From the NCBI GenBank assembly GCA_031278635.1, contig JAITKA010000048.1:1-46247 (forward strand): 46,247 bases of DNA, given 5' to 3'. This document shows positions 24,839-34,185 of this stretch, one piece after another. Below the pieces are notes generated by a model that worked only from the letters and a program-made list of their open reading frames with translations, was not told where the DNA came from and ran no database searches. Position numbers and translations under genes: made by a program. Numbering within the stretch: the stretch's first letter is position 1; each line of letters starts with the position of its first letter. This DNA comes from Deltaproteobacteria bacterium. Its GTDB lineage: Bacteria; Desulfobacterota; Desulfarculia; Adiutricales; Adiutricaceae.

Positions 24839-25801
24839 TCAGAGCTTTAGGTGGAGGGCGACGAGGGGCGCCGTTTGGGTCAGGCCGAGGCCGTGGTAGA
24901 GCCGCAGGGCCGGGAGGTTCCAGGAGGCCGTCTCGGCGGTCAGCTCCCGGGCCCCCATGCGGAACATGCGCTTGAAGAGGGCCCCGGCCAGGAAGGCCCC
25001 CAGGCCCTGGCCCCTTCGCCGCTCGATGACGTGGATGGCCATGAGGGTACCCGCGGGGCCGTTTATGGCGCCCCAGGCGATGCCGATGGGCTCCTCGGGC
25101 CTGTCCTGCCACAGGAAAACGAAGGGCTGGCCGCGCCTTAGGTCGGTCAGGGCCAGCTCGCGCCAGAGGGCCGTCTGGAAGGCGGGGGCCAGGTAGGGCC
25201 CGTGTCGCAGGTGGCCGTCGTAAAAGAGGTCGCCGAAAGCGTCGTACCAGGCCGGGAACTCGAAGTTTTTGGGTATCCTGAGCGAGGCCCCGGCCACGCG
25301 GTCGAAATCCTCGGCCTGGTTTTCGTAATCGAGCTTACCGGCCAGGCGGGCCCCGATCTCGGCCAGCTGGAAGCCCTCGTCGATCAGGCCCCTCAGGACG
25401 GAGGGATCGTGCCAGGTTTTTACGGACAAAAAATGGCTGTCGGATTGTCTGGCCAACCCCTTGGCCTTGAGGGCCACGACACGGGCGTTCTTGTACCTAA
25501 GGGCCGGGTCCGGCTCGACCATCCAGGGGCCGGACAGGCGCAGGGAGCCCACCCCCATGAGGCGGCTCTCCAGGGGCTGCGCCCGCAAGACGGCCAGGCC
25601 CTGGGCGGGGTGGCTCTCGTCCACCCAGAGGACGGCCGCCTGGCCGGTGATGACGGCCTGGGCCGCCTCCCTTATTTCCGTGGCCGTGAGGGCGGGCATC
25701 CAGAGGCGCGCCGGCGGGGCCTGAACGCCCATCTCCCTGGCCATCAGGGTCATGGTCGCGGCCATCACCTTGGCCGCCGCGTGGCGCCCGACGTCGCTCA
25801 C
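24839..25801 (-). CDS. Two-domain GNAT acetyltransferase
   Basis: The 320-residue protein ends with a clear GNAT domain (about 205-320). Its acetyl-CoA motif A reads RRRGQGLGAFLAGAL, followed by ASWNLPALRLYHGLGL, the usual motif B. The N-terminal half (about 20-150) contains SHFLSVKTWHDPSVLRGLIDEGF, which resembles the N-terminal domain of WecD-like sugar N-acetyltransferases. The true start is the GTG at 25801, overlapping the TGA of the radical SAM gene as GTGA; frame upstream of that is out-of-phase sequence. The coupling implies a shared pathway with the radical SAM enzyme. The acceptor, whether peptide, sugar or protein, is unknown. Confidence 0.85.
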   Translation of the reverse strand: MSDVGRHAAAKVMAATMTLMAREMGVQAPPARLWMPALTATEIREAAQAVITGQAAVLWVDESHPAQGLAVLRAQPLESRLMGVGSLRLSGPWMVEPDPALRYKNARVVALKAKGLARQSDSHFLSVKTWHDPSVLRGLIDEGFQLAEIGARLAGKLDYENQAEDFDRVAGASLRIPKNFEFPAWYDAFGDLFYDGHLRHGPYLAPAFQTALWRELALTDLRRGQPFVFLWQDRPEEPIGIAWGAINGPAGTLMAIHVIERRRGQGLGAFLAGALFKRMFRMGARELTAETASWNLPALRLYHGLGLTQTAPLVALHLKL

Positions 25802-26853
25802 GGCTTGCCCCCGCCCTTGGCCGCCATGGCCTTGAAGGTGTCGTATTTGTCGGTGTTGTGGTAACAGCGGCGGCAGACGGGGGAGCTCTCGTGGCCCAGC
25901 CCCCGGCCGACCCTTTCCCTCTGGGCCTCCATGCGGCTCCCCAGCCAGGCCCCCTTGAGGCTGTCGGCCGGGAAGCGCCCGGCCGTGTGCTCGTCGAGCG
26001 AGTCGGCGTCCTGGCCGCAAAACCCTATGGCCCCGTCGTATTTGACCTCAAGGGCCAAAAATACGTCCACGCATAAGCCCCGCCTGAGCCCGGCCGACTG
26101 GAGGCCCAGGAGGGGCTTGACCCTGGGCAGGTCCGAGACGAAATTCAGATTGGTCAAGTCGATGGCCACCTTGTCCACTATCCCCAGCCACTCGTCGGTA
26201 AATTCCCTGGGGCAGGCCTCGGCCAGCTCCCTTTCCAGCACGGAGGTCAGGAGGCTCAAAAAGGGCTTTTTTTCGCGGCCCCGCCTCTCGCTGGCCATCC
26301 TGATGTTGTCGGTCAGCTTCCGGTAGTCCGAGCCCACCCGGTTAAACAGGTATTGGGCCTCGTTCAGGCCCTGCATGGAAAACTGCAGATCGTCCACCCC
26401 CAGCCCGATGAGCCTGTCCATGAGGGCCGGGCTCAGCCTGAGCCCGTTGGTGTATATCTTGAGCGGTATCGACCTTTTCTTGGCCAGCTCGCACAGGTCC
26501 CCTATCCCCGGGTGCAAAAGCGGCTCGCCCCAGCCGGTGAACCTGACCGCCGTCCCGGGCTCCCGGGCCACCTCGTCGAAAACGGCCTCGGCCAGGGCCA
26601 GGTCCAAAAACCCCTTGGGCCGCCTTGACTTTTGCCGCGAGCAAAACAGGCAGTCCAGCTGGCAGTGGTTGGTCGGCTCCAGGTTGACCCAGAAGGGGAA
26701 GGGCCTCGGGGGATCGTAGTCGCTCAGCCAACCCTTGGACGAATAAATGTAATTGAAAGGGTCGCTTTCGGGTCCGTTCAGATAAGTCAGCACCTTCGCC
26801 TGTCCCCGCCTCCGAAAGGTTCCCCCACGGATCGCTTTGACCGTTCGGGTCAA
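25798..26853 (-). CDS. Radical SAM enzyme with SPASM-like C-terminus
   Basis: The 351-residue protein has the radical SAM cluster motif Cys-x3-Cys-x2-Cys in NHCQLDCLFC and the SAM-binding GWGEP motif (FTGWGEPLLHPG). It also has IYTNGLRLS and QFSMQGLNEAQY in the barrel. The C-terminus carries further Cys residues (CVDVFLALEVKYDGAIGFCGQD and CRRCYHN) as in SPASM/twitch domains that hold auxiliary Fe-S clusters. Such enzymes often modify peptides or proteins. No precursor peptide with a good ribosome binding site was found in the leader or between genes. The start is uncertain: TTG at 26853 has AGAGGG almost touching it. A near-consensus promoter lies about 220 bases upstream. Confidence 0.9.
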   Translation of the reverse strand: MTRTVKAIRGGTFRRRGQAKVLTYLNGPESDPFNYIYSSKGWLSDYDPPRPFPFWVNLEPTNHCQLDCLFCSRQKSRRPKGFLDLALAEAVFDEVAREPGTAVRFTGWGEPLLHPGIGDLCELAKKRSIPLKIYTNGLRLSPALMDRLIGLGVDDLQFSMQGLNEAQYLFNRVGSDYRKLTDNIRMASERRGREKKPFLSLLTSVLERELAEACPREFTDEWLGIVDKVAIDLTNLNFVSDLPRVKPLLGLQSAGLRRGLCVDVFLALEVKYDGAIGFCGQDADSLDEHTAGRFPADSLKGAWLGSRMEAQRERVGRGLGHESSPVCRRCYHNTDKYDTFKAMAAKGGGKP

Positions 26854-27073
26854 TCCCTCTGGCCTGCCGCGGGCGCGCCCGGACGGGGGCGCACCAGCGT
26901 AACTTCAGATATTTATGGTAAAAATTACCGGCCTCTCGGCTTTTGGCCCCATGGGCCCGGACGGGAAATTAAGACCGTTCGGCAAAAAATTTATGGCCGA
27001 AGGTTATATTTAGCCGTACGGTTATTAGTTTAAGGCCAAAAAAGAGGATAATTAGTCACCAATTTAAGGGTAT

Positions 27074-27102
27074 ATTATACCGGCTATTTACGGCCCGGTC
27101 AA
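27074..27102 (-). promoter_or_regulatory. Near-consensus sigma-70 promoter of the radical SAM operon
   Basis: Reading on the minus strand: TTGACC (27102-27097), a 17-base spacer, TATAAT (27079-27074). The transcript would start near 27067, leaving a leader of about 215 bases before the radical SAM gene. The 26854-27073 leader contains GC-rich inverted repeats (for example GCGCCC/GGGCGC) but no recognised riboswitch. Confidence 0.8.
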
Positions 27103-27243
27103 GCCTTTTGGCCGCAAGGGTTTAGGCCAGGGCATGGGGCCGCGATTCAATTCCCGCCCCGGCATCGCCCACAAAAATAAGGCCGGCTCACGGCCAGCCC
27201 GTAGGGGGGGCCCGCGTCCGGGGCCGCGGGCGGGCGGTAGGCC

Positions 27244-28092
27244 TCAGTGGGTCCGCTGGCCGTCCAGGAGGCGCATGTTCTCCACGGCCTCGGGGAAGCC
27301 CAAGTCGGCCGCCTTGCGCCACCATTTGATGGCAAGGGTCATGTCCTTGGCCACCCCCTGCCCGTTGAAGTAGGCGCTGCCGAGGTTGAACTGGGCCTCG
27401 GCCACGTCCTGCTCGGCGGCCATCTCCCAGTAGGTGACGGCCTTGGCCGGGTCGGGGGAGATGCCTATGCCCTCGGCGTAGGCGTTGCCGAGGTTGAACT
27501 GGGCCATGCCCAGGCCCTTGTCGGCGGCCTTTTGCCACCAGGAGACGCCCTCGACGGGATCGGCCTCCACGCCGACGCCCGCGCAGAGGGCCGAGCCCAG
27601 GTTGACCTGGGCCATGGCGTAGCCTTGCTCGGAGGCCTTTCGCCAATAGCCCACGGCCTTGGCCTCGTCCTTGGGGATGCCGTCGCCGGAGAAATACATG
27701 AGGCCGAGGTAGAACTGGGCGGCGGGGAATTCCTGCTCGGCGGCCTTGGCCCACCAGCCGGCGGCCTGGGTGGCGTCGCGCTCCACGAAGGTCTCCCCGG
27801 AATAGTAGGCCCCGCCGACGGTGAACTGGGCCACGGCCAGGCCGCCCTCCGCGGACTTGAGAAACCAGGAGAAGGCCTCTTTGAGGTCCTGCCCCACGCC
27901 CTGGCCGTCGAGGTAGGCCTGCCCGAGATTGTACTGGGCCTCGGTCATGCCCTGATCGGCGGCAAGGCGCCACCAATGTATGGCTTTCTCTAAATCTTTT
28001 TCGATGTCGACCCCGAAGAAATAGACCTCGCCCAATTTGAATTGATCCATGGCCTTACCCGCCTCGGCGGCTTTTATCAGTTTTTCAAGCAT
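27244..28092 (-). CDS. Sel1-repeat protein, cytosolic
   Basis: The 282-residue protein is built almost entirely of about seven Sel1-like repeats of 36 residues. Each follows the pattern A-x-x-x-L-G-x-x-Y-x-x-G-x-G-x-x-x-D-x-x-x-A-x-x-W-x-x-K-A-A. Such alpha-solenoids act as protein-protein interaction scaffolds. There is no signal peptide, unlike many secreted Sel1 proteins. The ATG at 28092 begins MLEKLIKAAEAGKAMDQFKL, with the first repeat starting at once. It is a single-gene unit, divergent from the secreted-protein/large-membrane-protein operon. A partner is unknown; the second Sel1 gene at 34.2-35.4 kb has a membrane anchor. Confidence 0.9.
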   Translation of the reverse strand: MLEKLIKAAEAGKAMDQFKLGEVYFFGVDIEKDLEKAIHWWRLAADQGMTEAQYNLGQAYLDGQGVGQDLKEAFSWFLKSAEGGLAVAQFTVGGAYYSGETFVERDATQAAGWWAKAAEQEFPAAQFYLGLMYFSGDGIPKDEAKAVGYWRKASEQGYAMAQVNLGSALCAGVGVEADPVEGVSWWQKAADKGLGMAQFNLGNAYAEGIGISPDPAKAVTYWEMAAEQDVAEAQFNLGSAYFNGQGVAKDMTLAIKWWRKAADLGFPEAVENMRLLDGQRTH

Positions 28093-28571
28093 CTGGTTAC
28101 CTTAAGGGGGACCCTTGGCCTTGGCCGCGGGGGATGGGTTGGCGCCGGGGCGGTGGCCCAAAGGATTGTCTTTTTTCGCCACCGGTCGCGGCGGGGGGCG
28201 ATTGGCCCGCCGCCCCAGGCGGGCCTGGGGCAAGGGAAAATCGGTCCCCTCGGGCCATGATAATACTTTTCGGGCGGGTTAGAAAGTTAAAAACGCACCC
28301 AAGCCCCCCAAAGGCGGCCAAAAACGGGCGCACCGATAACGCCAATGATCCCTTTAGTCTGGGGACTTAAGGTTAGGCGCGGGCCGCCGGATCGCCTTGT
28401 CGTTCAAGGCGACGTGAAGTATAATGATTTTCCGATAGATAAACGATCGCGCGGCGAATGGGGCTAGGTTGGGGGCGTTTCGCCAAGCTTGCGAATATTC
28501 GTTGTCCCGCTCCCCAGCCGCCCGGGGCGGTGGGGGGAGCGGGCGGAAAACAGTCACCCGGAGGCTATGGC
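28093..28571. other. Divergent intergenic region
   Basis: 480 bases between two divergent units. It contains a perfect hairpin GGCCCGCC/GGCGGGCC (28204-28225) and another, CGCCTTG/CAAGGCG (about 28393-28411), with no T-tracts. TATAAT-like AGTATAATG at about 28417 may be a -10 for the plus-strand operon. No gene seen. Confidence 0.5.
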
Positions 28572-29183
28572 ATGAAAAGAAAATCGGTTGGCTTCCTATG
28601 CTCGCTTATGGCGGCGACGCTATTTTATGCCGGGGGGGCCTTCGGGGCCGACGACATACGTTTTTCCACCGAGGGCAACCCGCGGGCCAACGGGCTGGTT
28701 TTTTCCGTGACCTTTCCCGCCGGCTACGAGGTCGTCGAGGCCCCGCCCAATGGGTCCCAGGTGGTGGTGGCCTACACCAACGAGCCCGAATTCCCTACGG
28801 TCATGGCTTTGGCCGTGGCGCCGGTGCCGGTGACCGACCCCCCGTTCTCGTTTAACGATTTCAAGGACGGCGACGTCACAAGGTGGGTCACCCAGTCCTT
28901 CACGCCGCCGGGGGGCGAGACGCCGAGGGTGCTGAGCAAGGGCAAGACCTCCCACCAGGGCCATTACGCCATCAAGGGCGACGCCTTGGTCAACCAGGAG
29001 CTGCTGGGCGAAACCCAGCCCTCGATTGAGCAGCTCCTTTTCATCCAGTACCAAAACTCGACCATCACGGCGGTGTGCTCCACTTTCAACTCCCAGAGGA
29101 ACCCAAACATCCTGCTGCATTTCCATGGCCGCGGCGGGTTCGACCCCTGCAACAAATTCTTCAACGGCATCAACTTGCCCTGA
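28572..29183 (+). CDS. Secreted hypothetical protein (203 aa)
   Basis: I do not recognise a family. The N-terminus is a standard Sec signal peptide (MKRKSVGFLCSLMAATLFYA, cleavage likely after GGAFGA), giving a periplasmic or extracellular mature protein of about 178 residues. It begins DDIRFSTEGNPRANGLVFSV and has a beta-rich look (alternating hydrophobic strands such as QVVVAY and MALAVAPVPV). Two Cys residues near the C-terminus could form a disulfide. The open frame extends 38 codons upstream, but the ATG at 28572 has GGAGG seven bases before it. The large membrane protein gene follows after 71 bases, so they are probably co-expressed. Confidence 0.8.
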   Translation: MKRKSVGFLCSLMAATLFYAGGAFGADDIRFSTEGNPRANGLVFSVTFPAGYEVVEAPPNGSQVVVAYTNEPEFPTVMALAVAPVPVTDPPFSFNDFKDGDVTRWVTQSFTPPGGETPRVLSKGKTSHQGHYAIKGDALVNQELLGETQPSIEQLLFIQYQNSTITAVCSTFNSQRNPNILLHFHGRGGFDPCNKFFNGINLP

Positions 29184-29254
29184 CAAAAATCTCCCTGGAA
29201 ACGTTTTCCCCCGCCGATCCGGCCTGCCCCGTCCGGGGCGTTTAAGGATACCGC

Positions 29255-32200
29255 ATGATAGTTTTCCCAAGATCCCAAAAGGGCAAGGCTTTGGCCTTGG
29301 CGGCCGCGCTCGTGGCCATGGCCCTCATGGCCGCCCGGCTTGAGGCCAAGCCTTTCGCGGAAACGGGGGCGCCCCCGGAGTTGGCCCCCTGGGTCCCATG
29401 GGTCCTTTACGGGCAGGCCGAGAAGCTCTGCCCGTCGCGGGGGGAAGGCCGGCAATGCGTCTGGCCCGTGAGGCTTAGGATCGTCGTCGACCGGGACGGC
29501 GGGACCTTCGAGGGCGTATGGGAGGTCCGGGCCGAGTCGCCGGTCCGGCTGCCCGGCCAGTCCGGGGCCTGGCCGACGGACGTGACCGTGACCGCGGCGG
29601 GGACGGGAACCATCCAGGGGGTCGTCCAGGGTGCCGTCCAATGGGCGGCGGGACTGACCGGGGGTGGCGAGAGCGCCATACCCGTCACCGGAAACCAACC
29701 CACGGTCTGGCTGAAGCCGGGAAGGCACGCCATAAAGGGTCGCTTTTCATGGAAGGTTCGGCCCAAGACGTTGACGCTACCCTTGGGCCCGGTTTTGGAC
29801 ATAACCGTCTCGGGCGCGGGCAAACCCTTCCCCGTCCTGGACGAAAACCGGGCCGACGGGACGGTCAGCCTCTGGCTGGACGACAAGCCCGCCGAGGGGC
29901 CGGCCGAGGACGGGGCCGAGGCCGGGCAAAACGGGCTGAGGGCGCAGATAGACAGGCTTATCGTGGATACCCAGCCCATGACCGTCATAACCAGGGTCAG
30001 GCTGACCGTGAGCGGGGGCGTCAGGGAGGAGCTGGTCAGGGAGGCCCTTTTGGCCGACACCGTCCCCACGTCCATGGACTCGCCCCTGCCGGCCCGCCTG
30101 ACCGGCGAGGGCCTCAGGGTCCAGGTGAGCCCCGGCGTCCACGACGTGTACGTCCAGGCCAGGGCCGGGGGCCGGACCGACCGGCTGGGCCCGGTCGGGA
30201 ACCTGTACGGGCCGGAGACCTGGACCTTCGTCCAGCAGCCCACGCTCAGGCAGGTCGAGGTTTCCGGGGCCCCGCAGGTGGATCCCACCATGGTGGAGTT
30301 GCCCTGGGGCGACATCTATGGGTGGTCGCGGGTCAGGGACGACGACGGGAACCCGATGTCGCTTAAGCTCAGCTCGCTCCCCATCTACCAGCTTGAGCCA
30401 GGGGAGGCCTTGTCCTTCGTTACCCTCCGGCGGGGCGACCCCGAGCCGGGCCCCGACATACTGGGGCTCAGGCGGACGTGCTGGCTTGATTACGACGGGG
30501 CCGGCCTGACCTGCCGCGACCGCCTGCGCGTCAGCATGAGCCGGTCCTCCCACCTGGCCGTGGAACCGCCCTTCGCGCTGGGCCAGGTCAGCCTCAACGG
30601 CGTCCCCCAGGTCATCTCCTGGCAGGTGGACTCCAGGGGCGAGAGGGTCCCCGGCATCCAGCTGCGGCAAGGTAGCGCCGACCTTGAGGCCGACATCCGG
30701 CTTGAGCCCTTCCCGGGCACCCTCCCGGCCTCGGGCTGGGACCAAAGCCTTTACGCCGACGCCCAGCGCTTCCATCTCCCGCCCGGCTACGAGCTCTTTT
30801 ACGCGGGCGGGGCCAACGTTTTCGATTCCAACGGCTTTCGGGTCGCCTGGTGGGACCGCTGGAGCAACCTCGATCTGTTCATAGTCCTGGCCATCGTCAT
30901 AACGGCCTTTAAGCTCCTGGGCTTCCGGGTGGCCCTCCTGGCCGCGGTGACCATGGCCCTCTCCTACCACGTTTTCCTGGCCCCGAGGCTTGTTTTTCTC
31001 CACGTCCTGGGGGCCACGGCCCTTTTGTCGGTTTTGCCGGGGGCGGGCAAGGCCAGGTTCGTGACCCGCGCCTGGCGTCTTATCGCCTCGATCTTCCTGG
31101 TCGGCGTCACGGCCTCGTTTATCATAACCCAGGCGAGGGTTGCCTTTTATCCCCAACTCTACCCCTATCAAGTCCCCAGGCATTCATTCGGCTACCCATT
31201 CACCAGCTATTTATACTCAGGCGATAGGCATTTCGGCGACAAGTACGCGAGCGACGGCTATCTGCCCCCTCCCGGGCGGACCGGGGCGTACACGGCCGAT
31301 ATCGAGATGGGCGAGTCCGCGGTGGCCCCCACCGGTGAAGCTTACGACAAGGGCTACGCCGCGACCTACGACCGGCGGCCCAGGCCCAGGGTCGGCGCCC
31401 GCTCCCTGGCCAAGGGCGTCGAGGCGCGTCAAAACAGCCTGGCCATGGTCGCGCCCGAGGCCATGGCCCAAAACACCCTGGCCCGGCCAGACTGGGATTT
31501 TACCAGCTTTTTCATAGACTATAATGGGCAGGTGGCGAAAGATCAGACCGTAAGGCTCATATTCATCGAACCCTGGCTCTCAAGCCTCCTGTGCCTCTTG
31601 AGGGTGGCCTTGATGTCCTGGCTCGTTTTGGCCGTCATTTCCGCCGGCGGGGCCGTGAATTTCGGCGGCCTCCTGGGAAGGCTTTTGCCCCGCCCGGGGC
31701 TGGCCAAAACGGCCAAGGCCGCGGCGACCGTCGCCGTTTTGGCCATGGCCTTTTCCCCCCAGGCCCTCGCTGACGAGTGGAGGGGCTTCCCGCCCCCGGA
31801 AACGCTGAACGCGCTCCAAAACAGGCTCCTTGAGCCCGAGGGGAGGGAGGGCGTCGCCATACCGACCCTCGCCCTGTCGTCGCCGGGCCCGGGGCTTTTG
31901 CGCCTCAGCCTCACGATCCACGGCCAAAGGGAAAACGTCGTGGCCCTGCCGAGCCTGGACCCCAGGGTCTTCCAACCGACCGCGGTCATGGCCGAGGGCC
32001 AGGGGGAACTGCCCATCCTGGCCGCCCCCGACGGGACGAGGCTGGCCCTGGTCCCGGCGGGCATCCAGACGGTCCATTACGAGGGCAGGCTGGCCGGGGT
32101 CGATAATTTCCAGCTGTCCTTCCCGAGGGGCCCCTTGCCCGGCGGGGTGGGGCTGACCGATCTTCCCGGCTGGAGCCTCGCCGGCCTCGACCAAAACGGC

Positions 32201-33751
32201 CACCCCACCTCCCCCTCCGTTTTCGTCTACACCGGGCGTGAACCGGCCCCCCAAACCCCTCACGCGGCGGCGGCCGGCCCCCCCGCCGCCGCCGTGGGCG
32301 GGGAGGGGCTGAAGCCGTTTTTCAGGGTCGAGCGGACGATATCGCTGGGGATCGAGTGGAAGGTATATACCACGGTAACCCCCTTCGACCCAATCCTGAA
32401 CTTTTACGTCTTAAGGGTACCGCTCATGCCCGGGGAGAAGCCCACCACGGCCGGCCTCACGGTCAGGGACGGCGAGGCGACCCTGAGCTTCAACCCGGGG
32501 AGCGGGCCCGTTTCCTGGGAGTCGGATCTGGCCATCGATTCGGGGAAGCCGATAGCGGTGACGGCCGGGAGCGGCCCCTACTCCGAGAGCTGGACCCTCG
32601 ACGCGGCCAACTTCTGGCGGGTGGAAACCTCCGGCCTCACCCCCGTCTACAACATCTCGCCCTCGGGCTTCTGGAACCCCAAATGGCGCCCCTGGCCGGG
32701 GGAATCCGTCTCGTTCTCCGTTAGCCGCCCCGAGCCCATCCCGGGCCGGTTTTTGGTGGCTGACGAGGCCACCCTTAACGTTTACGCCGGCGAGGAGAAC
32801 CGCCGCAACGAGCTGACCCTGACCGTAAGGAGCAGCCTCGGCGGCCCCTTCGCCTTCGATCTGCCGGCCGGGTCCGAGATCCAGACCCTGTCCATGGACG
32901 GCCAAAACCTCCCCTCCTCTTCCGTGAGCGGCCCCAGGGTGGCCCTGCCCCTCACCCCGGGGGAGCACGGGGTCACCGTCGAGTGGCTGGAAACGAAAAG
33001 CCTGGGCCCGGTGGTCAGGATCCCGGAACTAAACCTCGACCTCGCCGCGGCCAACATAAAATACTCCCTAAGGACCCCCGGGGATCGCTGGACCCTCTTC
33101 GCCGGGGGGCCGGTCCAGGGCCCTGCCGTCCTCTTTTGGTCCATGGCCGGGGCCATTTTGGTCTTTTCCCTCTTTTTGGGCCGCCTTAAATTCACCCCCT
33201 TGGGCACCGTCTCATGGTTCTTGCTGTTCCTGGGCCTGGCCCAGCTAAGCCCCGTCCTGGCCTTCATCGTGGCCGGCTGGCTCCTCGTCTTCGGCCTTCG
33301 GGGCACCCGGGACCGCATCGGGGGCAATTTCCTCTTTAAGGTCACCCAGATAGCCCTGGTCGTTTGGACGGCCCTCGCCCTTTGGGCCATCTACCAGGGC
33401 CTCAGGCACGGCCTCCTTGAGGCCCCGGTCATGCGGGTCACCGGCTACGGCTCCACCGACCATAACCTCAGGTGGTTCGTCGACCGGGCCTCGGGGGCCT
33501 GGCCGGGGGCCTGGGCCCTGACCATCCCGGATCGTTTTTACGGCTACGCCATGCTGGCCTGGGCCCTGTGGCTGGCCGTCTCGCTGATCCGCTGGATGAA
33601 ATGGCTCTGGCGCTCCTTCTCCCACCAGGGCTTCTGGGCGGGCCCCAAGGCGGCCCAGACACTCCCGCCCCCCTCCCACCCCGGCGGCTGGTCCCCGCCG
33701 GGACCGCCGCCCGGCGGGGACCCGGCCGGCGAACCCAAAAGCGAAGCTTGA
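29255..33751 (+). CDS. Very large membrane protein of unknown function (1498 aa)
   Basis: The protein has a signal segment (1-31), a long periplasmic beta-rich part (about 32-535) and a first group of membrane helices (about 540-635). A further helix lies at about 776-806, and a second signal-like segment at about 822-842 ends in ALADEW. A second large periplasmic part (about 843-1285) and a last group of helices (about 1290-1450) follow. The C-terminus is Pro/Gly-rich and cytosolic. The layout looks like two exported modules fused in one chain. I recall uncharacterised proteobacterial proteins sharing the phrases RGFPPPETLNALQNRLLEPE and DRFYGYAMLAWALWLAVSLI, but know no function. The ATG has AAGGA six bases upstream. 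The neighbours are a secreted protein and a small cytosolic one. Confidence 0.8.
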   Translation: MIVFPRSQKGKALALAAALVAMALMAARLEAKPFAETGAPPELAPWVPWVLYGQAEKLCPSRGEGRQCVWPVRLRIVVDRDGGTFEGVWEVRAESPVRLPGQSGAWPTDVTVTAAGTGTIQGVVQGAVQWAAGLTGGGESAIPVTGNQPTVWLKPGRHAIKGRFSWKVRPKTLTLPLGPVLDITVSGAGKPFPVLDENRADGTVSLWLDDKPAEGPAEDGAEAGQNGLRAQIDRLIVDTQPMTVITRVRLTVSGGVREELVREALLADTVPTSMDSPLPARLTGEGLRVQVSPGVHDVYVQARAGGRTDRLGPVGNLYGPETWTFVQQPTLRQVEVSGAPQVDPTMVELPWGDIYGWSRVRDDDGNPMSLKLSSLPIYQLEPGEALSFVTLRRGDPEPGPDILGLRRTCWLDYDGAGLTCRDRLRVSMSRSSHLAVEPPFALGQVSLNGVPQVISWQVDSRGERVPGIQLRQGSADLEADIRLEPFPGTLPASGWDQSLYADAQRFHLPPGYELFYAGGANVFDSNGFRVAWWDRWSNLDLFIVLAIVITAFKLLGFRVALLAAVTMALSYHVFLAPRLVFLHVLGATALLSVLPGAGKARFVTRAWRLIASIFLVGVTASFIITQARVAFYPQLYPYQVPRHSFGYPFTSYLYSGDRHFGDKYASDGYLPPPGRTGAYTADIEMGESAVAPTGEAYDKGYAATYDRRPRPRVGARSLAKGVEARQNSLAMVAPEAMAQNTLARPDWDFTSFFIDYNGQVAKDQTVRLIFIEPWLSSLLCLLRVALMSWLVLAVISAGGAVNFGGLLGRLLPRPGLAKTAKAAATVAVLAMAFSPQALADEWRGFPPPETLNALQNRLLEPEGREGVAIPTLALSSPGPGLLRLSLTIHGQRENVVALPSLDPRVFQPTAVMAEGQGELPILAAPDGTRLALVPAGIQTVHYEGRLAGVDNFQLSFPRGPLPGGVGLTDLPGWSLAGLDQNGHPTSPSVFVYTGREPAPQTPHAAAAGPPAAAVGGEGLKPFFRVERTISLGIEWKVYTTVTPFDPILNFYVLRVPLMPGEKPTTAGLTVRDGEATLSFNPGSGPVSWESDLAIDSGKPIAVTAGSGPYSESWTLDAANFWRVETSGLTPVYNISPSGFWNPKWRPWPGESVSFSVSRPEPIPGRFLVADEATLNVYAGEENRRNELTLTVRSSLGGPFAFDLPAGSEIQTLSMDGQNLPSSSVSGPRVALPLTPGEHGVTVEWLETKSLGPVVRIPELNLDLAAANIKYSLRTPGDRWTLFAGGPVQGPAVLFWSMAGAILVFSLFLGRLKFTPLGTVSWFLLFLGLAQLSPVLAFIVAGWLLVFGLRGTRDRIGGNFLFKVTQIALVVWTALALWAIYQGLRHGLLEAPVMRVTGYGSTDHNLRWFVDRASGAWPGAWALTIPDRFYGYAMLAWALWLAVSLIRWMKWLWRSFSHQGFWAGPKAAQTLPPPSHPGGWSPPGPPPGGDPAGEPKSEA

Positions 33752-33765
33752 AAAGGTGGCTTAAC

Positions 33766-34185
33766 GTGGCAGGAAACATCGAACGGGTCGTGGAAGAGCT
33801 CAGGCTTAAAATACCCTTCAAGCCGGAGACCAACGTGGGCGACGTTATTTTGATCGTGAGGGAAAACGACGCCGGGGCGGTCGAGAGCGTTTACGCCAGG
33901 GTCATGGCCTTCACCTCGGAGACGAAAAACCGCCAGGAGTGGTGGCACGCGGACATGGCCATACTGAGCGTCCCCCTGGGCTACGTGACCTTCATAGCCA
34001 GCGGCGATCAACTGACCGGGAGGGAAATCTTTACCGTCGGGGGCCGCAAGATTTTCATCACGGCGGTCAACACCGAGAGCTGCCCCGCCCGCTTCCCCTT
34101 CCCGGGCCGCGAGCCAGCCCAGGAGCCGGCCCCAAAATTCTCCCTGACCCTGGTCAAGCCGGTATCGCCCAAGGACGAGGGGTAA
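33766..34185 (+). CDS. Small cytosolic protein associated with the large membrane protein (139 aa)
   Basis: I do not know a function. The product is soluble and beta-rich with no signal peptide. Its core is VGDVILIVRENDAGAVESVYARV, then SVPLGYVTFIASGDQLTGREIFTVGG, a pattern I associate with short uncharacterised deltaproteobacterial proteins. A longer open frame reaches back inside the previous gene, but the GTG at 33766 has AAGGTGG six bases upstream and lies 15 bases after its stop. Co-transcription with the 1498-residue protein is therefore likely. The TAA stop lies in the A-tract of the terminator serving the convergent Sel1 gene. Confidence 0.75.
   Translation: MAGNIERVVEELRLKIPFKPETNVGDVILIVRENDAGAVESVYARVMAFTSETKNRQEWWHADMAILSVPLGYVTFIASGDQLTGREIFTVGGRKIFITAVNTESCPARFPFPGREPAQEPAPKFSLTLVKPVSPKDEG

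Noticed and set aside
24819-25112. N-terminal part of a 408-codon frame for the membrane protein
   Set aside because: It overlaps the GNAT gene in another frame and is Arg/Gly/Pro-rich; a good start exists at 24818.
29777-31183. 468-codon minus-strand open frame inside the large membrane protein gene
   Set aside because: Low-complexity Gly/Pro/Asp composition without ribosome binding site or domains; antisense shadow of the plus-strand gene.
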